Below, piece by piece: positions 1-4,968 of a stretch of 7,110 bases of DNA. The position numbers were made by a program, and so were the translations under genes. This DNA is from Pseudomonadota bacterium. GTDB lineage: Bacteria > Desulfobacterota > Syntrophia > Syntrophales > JADFWA01. Numbering within the stretch: the first letter of the stretch is position 1; the number at the start of each line of letters is the position of its first letter. The notes beneath the pieces are model-generated. The model was given only the letters and a program-made list of their open reading frames with translations. It was not told the DNA's origin and made no database searches. The stretch covers positions 1 to 7,110 of the forward strand of contig JAUWNZ010000062.1 of assembly GCA_030612385.1 (NCBI GenBank), given 5' to 3'.

Positions 1-237
1 CCCTTCACAGAAATATATATGGACACCGCTTTTTTTTAATTCCACCAGCTTGTCCACAATCATTCTGAAATCAGGGTATATCACTCCTTTCCTGCAAAAC
101 CAGAAATCAAAAAAATCTCCCACAATAAAAAGGTGATCGACTTCACCTTTAATCAGGTCAAAAAATCTCAACAACAAATTGTAACCGGGGTCTTTTTTGG
201 TTTGCAGGTGAGCATCGGATAAGAAAATTGCTTTCAT
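1..237 (-). CDS. lpxH: UDP-2,3-diacylglucosamine hydrolase-like metallophosphoesterase (LpxH type), N-terminal part
   Basis: This partial gene encodes 79 N-terminal residues and runs off the left edge. LpxH enzymes cleave UDP-2,3-diacylglucosamine to lipid X and UMP in lipid A synthesis, at the cytoplasmic face of the inner membrane. What is visible is the calcineurin-like phosphoesterase start: MKAIFLSDAHL, giving Asp8 and His10, then IVGDFFDFWF, giving Asp41. These positions match the first metal ligands of E. coli LpxH. The fragment stops at FCEG, just where the GN(H/R)D motif is expected. The ATG at 235-237 was chosen because the family motif begins directly after it and an in-frame stop lies 45 bases upstream; the ribosome site is weak (GGA about 8 bases away). 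It lies downstream of the PHP gene on the same strand. The subfamily is not certain: another LpxH-like phosphoesterase with a different substrate is possible because the C-terminal half is missing. Confidence 0.75.
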   Translation of the reverse strand, partial: MKAIFLSDAHLQTKKDPGYNLLLRFFDLIKGEVDHLFIVGDFFDFWFCRKGVIYPDFRMIVDKLVELKKSGVHIYFCEG

Positions 238-316
238 TGCTTGTATCCATTCATCGCAAAGAACGCAGAGTTCGCTGAGAAACTATTTTTGTAAGCCAAG
301 AACGTAAGCGTTCACG

Positions 317-344
317 GAAATTAGAAATTGGAAATCGGAAATCT
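317..344. repeat. Tandem heptamer array, four units of GAAATYN
   Basis: Four consecutive 7-base units can be read directly: GAAATTA, GAAATTG, GAAATCG and GAAATCT. They lie in the spacer between the PHP and LpxH-like genes, and the units differ only in their last two bases. The array has the same period and the same GAAA core as the array at 1244-1285. It is non-coding as far as can be seen, and no function can be assigned from the sequence. Confidence 0.75.
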
Positions 345-407
345 GGCCTTCATGCTTTGGTACTGTCAACTCGTTTCACCTCTCTCAATCGTCCTTTGTT
401 GTGCCAA

Positions 408-458
408 CGTAGCCACAAAAAGCTTTTGGTGGATTCGCTCCGCTTAATCCACTCTACG
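408..458. repeat. Compound palindromic repeat (overlapping inverted repeats)
   Basis: Three inverted pairings are nested or overlapping here. CGTAG (408-412) pairs with CTACG (454-458). CCAC-A-AAAAG (413-422) pairs with CTTTT-G-GTGG (423-432) with one mismatch. GTGGATT (429-435) pairs with AATCCAC (446-452) around a 10-base loop. The last two share GTGG (429-432), so they are mutually exclusive in RNA. It resembles the dispersed REP-like elements found between genes in many bacteria; that family assignment is from memory. It follows the PHP gene on the minus strand but has no U-tract typical of an intrinsic terminator. Confidence 0.6.
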
Positions 459-494
459 AACTACCCGAAAGGGACACTCTGCGGTGAACGGTTA

Positions 495-1148
495 TTATTT
501 CTCAGTGGCTTTTTTGACCAGGTTCTCGGAATTCTTGAACATGATTTCGATCTCCTCGCCGCTCATACCTGCGCCGGCGGCAATATTTCGAGCCATCTCT
601 TTGTTCACAAGGTCTTGCGGGGAATGGGCGTCGCTGTTTAAGACGAGACCGGCGTTGAGCTTACTGGCAAGCTTTGCAACATGTCCATTAGTTAAACAAT
701 GTCCACGTCTGGCGGATATCTCTAAGAATACGGAGTTTCCGGCACATAGTTTTACCTCCTCCTCAGTTATCAAGCCTGGATGGGCAATTATGTCCACGGG
801 TGATTTAGCGGCGGCAAGATTGGTCCCGGGGATAACCGGTTCTACGATTGTTTCTCCGTGCACTACAACGATCTTTGCGCCCATTTTTCTGGCCTCTTCC
901 GCCATCTCAAAAATACTGTCGGGCGGAACATGTGTAATTTCGACTCCGGGAATAATCTTGATAGAATACGCATCGGATATTTTCTGACAAACCTTCACTA
1001 TACGCGGGATGATAAAGTCCATATTCGAGTGGTCAACATGATCTGTTATTGCGATAGCCCGGTATCCGGCTACGGCAGCTCTTCTTACCAGCTCCGAGGG
1101 GATTAATTCCCCGTCGCTGAAGATTGAATGAGTATGGAGGTCGATCAT
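495..1148 (-). CDS. PHP-domain phosphoesterase, histidinol-phosphatase-like
   Basis: This 217-residue protein is a complete PHP-domain metal-dependent phosphoesterase. The full ligand set is visible: DLHTHS (His5, His7), FSDG (Asp12), ITDHVDH (Asp36, His37, His40), PGVEIT (Glu70), VVHGE (His97), IAHPG (His123) and NSDAH (Asp173, His175). PHP proteins are cytoplasmic and bind two or three metal ions. Members of this size are often labelled histidinol-phosphate phosphatase, but relatives act on other phosphoesters, and no his gene is in the window, so the substrate is open and no symbol is given. The start at 1146-1148 is supported by AAGAGGA five bases upstream and by the family motif starting at residue 2. 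It ends in two consecutive TAA codons (492-497). It is transcribed away from the tRNA-tig operon, and the LpxH-like gene lies 257 bases downstream on the same strand. Confidence 0.88.
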   Translation of the reverse strand: MIDLHTHSIFSDGELIPSELVRRAAVAGYRAIAITDHVDHSNMDFIIPRIVKVCQKISDAYSIKIIPGVEITHVPPDSIFEMAEEARKMGAKIVVVHGETIVEPVIPGTNLAAAKSPVDIIAHPGLITEEEVKLCAGNSVFLEISARRGHCLTNGHVAKLASKLNAGLVLNSDAHSPQDLVNKEMARNIAAGAGMSGEEIEIMFKNSENLVKKATEK

Positions 1149-1195
1149 ATAAATCCTCTTTTACATATCTTTTGTGTTTCCAGTTGACGATAAAT

Positions 1196-1224
1196 TTGTT
1201 AACAGACTTCGAGAGTAAGGTCAA
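1196..1224 (-). promoter_or_regulatory. Possible promoter of the PHP gene
   Basis: On the minus strand a TTGACC box (1219-1224) stands 17 bases from TAACAA (1196-1201). The -35 box is near consensus but the -10 box matches at only about three of six positions. The location, about 50 bases before the PHP start codon, is plausible. This is a weak inference. Confidence 0.25.
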
Positions 1225-1243
1225 TAAAAGATATACGCAGCCG

Positions 1244-1285
1244 CTCGAACCCCGAAACTCGAAACTCGAAACCCAAAACTCGAAA
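1244..1285. repeat. Tandem heptamer array, six units of CYCRAAM
   Basis: Six consecutive 7-base units are visible: CTCGAAC, CCCGAAA, CTCGAAA, CTCGAAA, CCCAAAA and CTCGAAA. In another phase they read as GAAAYYN, like the array at 317-344. The array lies upstream of the tRNA-tig promoter and immediately before the hairpin at 1288-1316. There are no spacers, so it is not a CRISPR. Confidence 0.8.
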
Positions 1286-1287
1286 CC

Positions 1288-1316
1288 GTGTCTGAACGAG
1301 GTTTTCGTTCAGGCAC
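1288..1316. repeat. REP-like palindrome, 11-bp stem
   Basis: GTGTCTGAACG (1288-1298) is complementary to CGTTCAGGCAC (1306-1316) over 11 pairs with one G-T pair, leaving a 7-base loop. No T-run follows on either strand, so it does not look like an intrinsic terminator. It ends 15 bases before the -35 box of the tRNA-tig promoter. It is probably a dispersed extragenic palindrome; a protein-binding site is an alternative. Confidence 0.65.
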
Positions 1317-1331
1317 TAATTATAATCGTTG

Positions 1332-1360
1332 TTGACAATTGGGCATGCCTTTATTATTAT
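1332..1360 (+). promoter_or_regulatory. Sigma-70-type promoter for tRNA-Leu and probably the tig operon
   Basis: A perfect TTGACA -35 box (1332-1337) is followed after exactly 17 bases by TATTAT (1355-1360), a five-of-six match to the -10 consensus. Transcription would begin near 1367, about 13 bases before the tRNA. An 8-base perfect palindrome, GGCATGCC (1342-1349), lies in the spacer. No terminator is visible between the tRNA and tig, so the same promoter probably also serves tig and clpP. Confidence 0.8.
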
Positions 1361-1379
1361 ATATTACGCTGTTGAATAG

Positions 1380-1466
1380 GCGAGAGTGGCGGAATTGGTA
1401 GACGCACTGGATTTAGGATCCAGCCCGTTCATGCGGGTAGGGGTTCAACTCCCCTCTCTCGCACCA
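1380..1466 (+). tRNA. tRNA-Leu (anticodon UAG), CCA end encoded
   Basis: This is a class II tRNA gene of 87 bases. The acceptor stem pairs GCGAGAG (1380-1386) with CTCTCGC (1456-1462), followed by A and an encoded CCA (1464-1466). The anticodon stem CTGGA/TCCAG encloses the loop TTTAGGA, with anticodon TAG at 1414-1416, which reads CUA and other CUN leucine codons. A long variable arm has a CCCG/CGGG stem, as expected for leucine. The T stem AGGGG/CCCCT (1439-1443 and 1451-1455) encloses TTCAACT. It lies 23 bases upstream of tig on the same strand, so the mature tRNA is probably cut from a joint transcript. Confidence 0.96.
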
Positions 1467-1489
1467 CTTTTGGGTGTTAAGGAGCTGAG

Positions 1490-2824
1490 ATGGTTGGTGA
1501 AATAAATGTTGATATTAAAGTTGAAGAAATTAATCCCGTAAAGAAGAAGCTGTCGTTTGATATCCCATGGGGTGATGTAAAGAAAGAATTGGATTCACAG
1601 TATAGAGATGTCGGCAAGACCGCCAGGATTAAGGGATTCAGGCAGGGCAAGACTCCTCGAAACGTGTTGGAGATGCATTATAAGGGTCATGTAGAGGAGC
1701 AAACGGTGTCGAATCTAATGGGGACATCTTACGAGAAGGGCCTGAAGGAAAATGATATATTGCCGGTTGCAGAGCCGGTTGTAGATCAGGGCAAAATCGA
1801 AAAAGACAAGAGTTTTACATTCTCTGCAACCGTTGAAATTAAACCTGTAATCGAGCCCAAAGATTACCTCGATCTTGAACTTGAAAAAGATGAGGTCACT
1901 GTTACTGATGCGGATGTCCAGGCGAGACTTGAAGAGCTTCGCAATGTACACAGTACCCTTGAAAATCTTGAGAGTGACAGAGGCGTCATAGAAGGTGATT
2001 TTGTCTATGTTGATTTTGAGGGAAAGCATGAGGACAAACCTGTCAAGGAGTTGACGCAGGAAAACTATCTGCTTGAGATCGGTTCCAGAAGATTTCTTCC
2101 CGGTTTTGAGGAACAGTTGACCGGCATGAAAACAGGAGAATCAAAAGAAATTGATGTAAAAATTCCTGATAAATATTATTTGAAAGAGATTGAAGGGAAA
2201 GAGATATCTTTTTCGGTTACAGTAAAAGACATTAAAAAGAAGGTATTGCCGGAATTAAATGACGACTTTATTAAAAACTTCGAGAAATATGAATCTCTAA
2301 ATGATCTGAAGCAGGACATAAGGAAATCCCTGGAGGAAGAAAGGGGGATCGATGTTAATACAGACTTGAACAAACGCATTGTCGATGTACTCCTCGAAAA
2401 AAATGAATTTGATATCCCTTCCGCATTTATTGAAAGGCAGATATTCTCCATGATGCTGGATACTCAGAGGAGGATGGTTATGGGAGGCGCCGACCCCAAC
2501 AGCGCTGCGGAGGCCAGTCTGAACTTACGTGACAGGTTCAAAGAAGAGGCTGAAAAGATAGTAAAGTTTTCATTGCTCTTTGACAGCATTGCCGGAAAAG
2601 AATCCATAACAGTTAGCGAAGAGGAAATAGAAGAAAAAATGAGAGCGCTTGCAGTGAGACAGGGCCAGGATTACGAGTCGTTCCGAAAATCCTGTGAAGA
2701 TGGTAATATGATAGAAGAGATGAAGACGGAAATGCTCAGAGAAAAAACCCTTGATTTTATAAAGGAGAAAGCTAAAATAACGCTTGCAAGAAAAGATATT
2801 GATGAAAAGTCGGAGGAGAAATAA
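1490..2824 (+). CDS. tig: Trigger factor, ribosome-associated chaperone and peptidyl-prolyl isomerase
   Basis: Trigger factor binds near the ribosomal exit tunnel through L23 and shields nascent chains. The 444-residue length is normal for the family. The N-terminal ribosome-binding domain (about 1-130) carries the signature GFRQGKTP at 49-56. The FKBP-type isomerase domain spans about 165-250, including GDFVYVDFEG and LEIGSRRFLPGFEEQL. The long helical C-terminal domain (about 255-432) forms the chaperone arms, and the tail is charged (IDEKSEEK). The start at 1490 has AAGGAG five bases upstream. It is the first protein gene of the cluster; its TAA stop touches the clpP start codon. No truncation or frameshift is seen. 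Confidence 0.97.
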   Translation: MVGEINVDIKVEEINPVKKKLSFDIPWGDVKKELDSQYRDVGKTARIKGFRQGKTPRNVLEMHYKGHVEEQTVSNLMGTSYEKGLKENDILPVAEPVVDQGKIEKDKSFTFSATVEIKPVIEPKDYLDLELEKDEVTVTDADVQARLEELRNVHSTLENLESDRGVIEGDFVYVDFEGKHEDKPVKELTQENYLLEIGSRRFLPGFEEQLTGMKTGESKEIDVKIPDKYYLKEIEGKEISFSVTVKDIKKKVLPELNDDFIKNFEKYESLNDLKQDIRKSLEEERGIDVNTDLNKRIVDVLLEKNEFDIPSAFIERQIFSMMLDTQRRMVMGGADPNSAAEASLNLRDRFKEEAEKIVKFSLLFDSIAGKESITVSEEEIEEKMRALAVRQGQDYESFRKSCEDGNMIEEMKTEMLREKTLDFIKEKAKITLARKDIDEKSEEK

Positions 2825-3433
2825 ATGCCTTTGATCCCTATGGTCGTTGAACAGGATGGCAGAGGAGAAAGAGCCTTTGATATATATTCAAGACTGTTGA
2901 AAGACAGGATTATATTCCTTGGGACTGCTGTTGATGATGAAGTGGCAAACCTGATAGTAGCTCAGATGCTCTATCTCGAGGCTGAAAATCCTGATAAAGA
3001 TGTCTTTTTCTACCTCAACAGTCCGGGTGGTGTCGTTAGTTCAGGATTGGCTATCTATGACACAATGCAGTACATTAAGCCGGCGGTTTGCACAGTCTGT
3101 ATAGGGCAGGCCGCAAGCATGGGGGCATTGATTCTTGCAGCGGGAGAGAAGGGGAAAAGATATGCGCTTCCCCATTCGAGAATACTTATCCACCAACCGC
3201 TTGGGGGGTTTCAGGGTCAGGCCACCGATATTGATATTCAGGCCAGAGAAATATTAAGATTGAAAGAAGAATTGAATCGTATACTGGCTGAAATTACCGA
3301 ACAGCCTTTTGAAAAACTTGTAAAAGATACGGAAAGAGACTATTATATGACGGGCGAGCAGGCAAAGGAATATGGAATAATCGATGAGGTTATCACAAGA
3401 AAAATTACGTTTGACAAGTTGCTGGTTTCGTAA
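2825..3433 (+). CDS. clpP: ATP-dependent Clp protease proteolytic subunit ClpP
   Basis: ClpP is the self-compartmentalised serine peptidase that forms two stacked heptamer rings and degrades substrates fed by ClpX. The protein has 202 residues, close to the usual length. The catalytic triad is intact: Ser98 in GQAASMGA, His123 in LIHQPLGG and Asp172 in TERDYYM, one residue offset from the E. coli Ser97/His122/Asp171. The N-terminal segment [10 protein letters not shown], followed by [12 protein letters not shown], is typical and includes the short region processed in many ClpPs. The ATG directly follows the tig stop with no spacer; GGAGGA (2812-2817), inside the end of tig, serves as its ribosome site with a 7-base gap, so translational coupling to tig is likely. 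The gap to clpX is 231 bases and holds a repeat element. Confidence 0.98.
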   Translation: MPLIPMVVEQDGRGERAFDIYSRLLKDRIIFLGTAVDDEVANLIVAQMLYLEAENPDKDVFFYLNSPGGVVSSGLAIYDTMQYIKPAVCTVCIGQAASMGALILAAGEKGKRYALPHSRILIHQPLGGFQGQATDIDIQAREILRLKEELNRILAEITEQPFEKLVKDTERDYYMTGEQAKEYGIIDEVITRKITFDKLLVS

Positions 3434-3450
3434 AATTGTGCATATTTCGA

Positions 3451-3650
3451 GTAACTACTCAGCCACAGATTCACGCAGATGAACGCAGATAGGTTTAAAT
3501 ACGAAGAAATTACAGATATTATTCTTATTATATATTGTCCTTACTGAGTATGGACTATGTGTAGAAAAGCAGAGTTTAAAAGATTTGTATATGATAATAA
3601 AAGAAAAAATATCAGTGATAATCCGCGTGGATCGGTGGCTGAATAGTTAC
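3451..3650. mobile_element. MITE-like element with 30-base inverted ends in the clpP-clpX spacer
   Basis: The first 30 bases (3451-3480, starting GTAACTACTCAGCCAC) and the reverse complement of the last 30 (3621-3650, giving GTAACTATTCAGCCAC at the start) match at 26 of 30 positions. The 140-base centre is AT-rich, with no open frame of note and further weak self-complementarity (about 3513-3536 with 3585-3615). The left arm continues with a repeated ACGCAGAT (3473-3480 and 3483-3490). No target-site duplication is obvious. The size, inverted ends and lack of a gene fit a non-autonomous miniature element or a dispersed intergenic repeat. The ends resemble a class of CCACAGATTCACGCAGAT repeats that I recall from environmental bacterial genomes, but I cannot confirm this here. 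Confidence 0.65.
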
Positions 3651-3656
3651 AGGGAG
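3651..3656 (+). promoter_or_regulatory. clpX ribosome binding site abutting the repeat element
   Basis: AGGGAG lies 8 bases before the clpX ATG and begins at the base directly after the right inverted repeat. It fixes the clpX start at 3665. Folding of the upstream 30-base arm in the mRNA could affect access to this site. Confidence 0.7.
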
Positions 3657-3664
3657 ATAACATA

Positions 3665-4927
3665 ATGACTAAGAAAATCAAAAGTACTCAGGGAAGACAA
3701 GAGATGCTTTTCTGCTCGTTTTGCGGAAAAGCTCAGAGCGAGGTAAAAAAACTGATTGCGGGTCCTGCTGCGTATATCTGTGATGAGTGTATCGAGTTGT
3801 GTGATTCTATTATACGAGAGGAATGTGAAGTCCGGATTGCAGACAACAGTAAGAATGAAGTTCCGGAACCCAAGGATATAAAGAAATTTTTAGACCAGTA
3901 TGTCGTGGGACAGGAAAGACCCAAAAAGGTTCTTTCAGTAGCTGTTTATAATCATTATAAGAGATTGCTTTCAAATGTTGATCTGGGCGGGGTCGATCTC
4001 CAAAAGAGTAATATTTTGCTGATGGGGCCAACCGGCTCGGGCAAGACCCTTCTCGCCAAGACGCTCGCAAAAATGTTGAATGTTCCCTTTACTATAGCTG
4101 ACGCCACGACCCTGACCGAGGCGGGGTATGTGGGGGAAGATGTGGAAAATATTATCCTGAGTCTCCTCCAGAATGACGATTATGATGTGGAGAAGGCTTC
4201 AAGGGGGATTGTCTATATTGATGAGATTGATAAGATCTCAAAAAAATCCGGAAATCCTTCGATCACGAGGGACGTGTCCGGTGAAGGTGTGCAACAGGCT
4301 CTCTTGAAAATAATAGAGGGAACGACAGCGAGTATACCGCCCAAGGGCGGGAGAAAGCATCCACAGCAGGAATTTATCCAGATTGACACAACAAATATAT
4401 TATTCATCTGTGGTGGAGCTTTTAATGGTCTGGAAGATATCATCGAGAAGAGAACCGGTGTAAATTTGCTTGGTTTTGGAGCCGACATAAAGAGTAAGAA
4501 AGAAAAAAAACTTGGCGAAATACTCCCCGATATCCAACCGGAAGACCTTTTGAAATATGGTTTAATTCCGGAATTTATTGGCCGCCTGCCCGTTATTGCA
4601 ACTCTGGGTGAACTGGATGAGAATGGTATGGTACGAATACTTGTAGAGCCGAAAGATGCTATTGTAAAACAATATGAAAAGATGTTTGAATTTGAAAATG
4701 TAAAACTTAAATTTACAGATGATGCGCTTATGGCCATTGCAAAGTTATCCGTGGAGAGAGGATCCGGAGCAAGAGGACTCCGGGCAATAATGGAAAGTGT
4801 TATGCTTGATGTAATGTACGATATACCTTCAAGGGATGATGTCAGAGAGTGTGTAATCAGTGAAGATGTAATAATGAACAGGGAAAAACCGATCCTGCTT
4901 CTTGAGGTAGAATCTGAAACAGCATGA
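3665..4927 (+). CDS. clpX: ATP-dependent Clp protease ATP-binding subunit ClpX
   Basis: ClpX is a hexameric AAA+ unfoldase that recognises tagged substrates and threads them into ClpP. The 420-residue protein is full length. The N-terminal zinc-binding domain has Cys17, Cys20, Cys39 and Cys42 (CSFC and CDEC). The AAA+ module has Walker A GPTGSGKT (121-128), pore loop GYVGED (154-159), Walker B VYIDEID (183-189), the RKH loop (230-232), arginine finger region EFIGRLP (Arg307) and sensor 2 GAR (368-370). The ClpP-docking loop reads LGF (269-271), equivalent to IGF in E. coli, so ClpP partnership is expected. The start is supported by AGGGAG eight bases upstream. It follows clpP on the same strand but after an inserted-looking repeat element; lon starts 41 bases after its TGA stop. 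Confidence 0.98.
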   Translation: MTKKIKSTQGRQEMLFCSFCGKAQSEVKKLIAGPAAYICDECIELCDSIIREECEVRIADNSKNEVPEPKDIKKFLDQYVVGQERPKKVLSVAVYNHYKRLLSNVDLGGVDLQKSNILLMGPTGSGKTLLAKTLAKMLNVPFTIADATTLTEAGYVGEDVENIILSLLQNDDYDVEKASRGIVYIDEIDKISKKSGNPSITRDVSGEGVQQALLKIIEGTTASIPPKGGRKHPQQEFIQIDTTNILFICGGAFNGLEDIIEKRTGVNLLGFGADIKSKKEKKLGEILPDIQPEDLLKYGLIPEFIGRLPVIATLGELDENGMVRILVEPKDAIVKQYEKMFEFENVKLKFTDDALMAIAKLSVERGSGARGLRAIMESVMLDVMYDIPSRDDVRECVISEDVIMNREKPILLLEVESETA

Positions 4928-4968
4928 AATAAGATTTCACGAATCAAAAGTTTAAGGAAATAACAATT

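Larger units (their letters stand above)
238..494. other. Repeat-filled intergenic gap between two minus-strand genes
   Basis: This 257-base spacer separates the stop codon of the PHP gene from the start of the LpxH-like gene. I see no convincing gene in it. From left to right it holds an A-rich stretch with CGCAAAGAACGCAGAG (255-270), a small hairpin (300-313, GAACG/CGTTC), a four-unit heptamer array (317-344), and overlapping palindromes (408-458). A tiny CCC-GAAA-GGG hairpin lies at 464-473. The plus-strand reading frame starting at 357 translates repeat DNA and the antisense of the PHP gene, and is not called. Confidence 0.6.
1149..1379. other. Divergent intergenic region between the PHP gene and tRNA-Leu
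   Basis: These 231 bases separate divergently transcribed units. They contain the PHP ribosome site (1154-1160), a possible weak minus-strand promoter (1196-1224), a six-unit heptamer array (1244-1285), a strong hairpin (1288-1316), and the plus-strand promoter for tRNA-Leu (1332-1360). I see no gene in it. Confidence 0.65.

Noticed and set aside
357..641. Plus-strand 94-codon open frame
   Set aside because: Its first half translates the palindromic repeat region and its second half is antisense to the PHP gene. It has no protein-like features.
1244..1285. CRISPR array
   Set aside because: The units are 7 bases in direct contact with no spacers, and no cas genes are present.
1288..1316. Intrinsic terminator
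   Set aside because: The stem is good but no T-tract follows on either strand.
1149..1379. Heat-shock control site (sigma-32 promoter or CIRCE element) upstream of the chaperone-protease operon
   Set aside because: I see neither a CTTGAA/CCCCAT-type promoter nor the CIRCE 9-9-9 inverted repeat; the visible promoter is of the ordinary sigma-70 type.
3585..3598. Separate clpX promoter with a GATAAT -10 box
   Set aside because: The -10 box at 3593-3598 is good, but no acceptable -35 box lies 16-18 bases upstream, and the region is AT-rich enough to give such boxes by chance.
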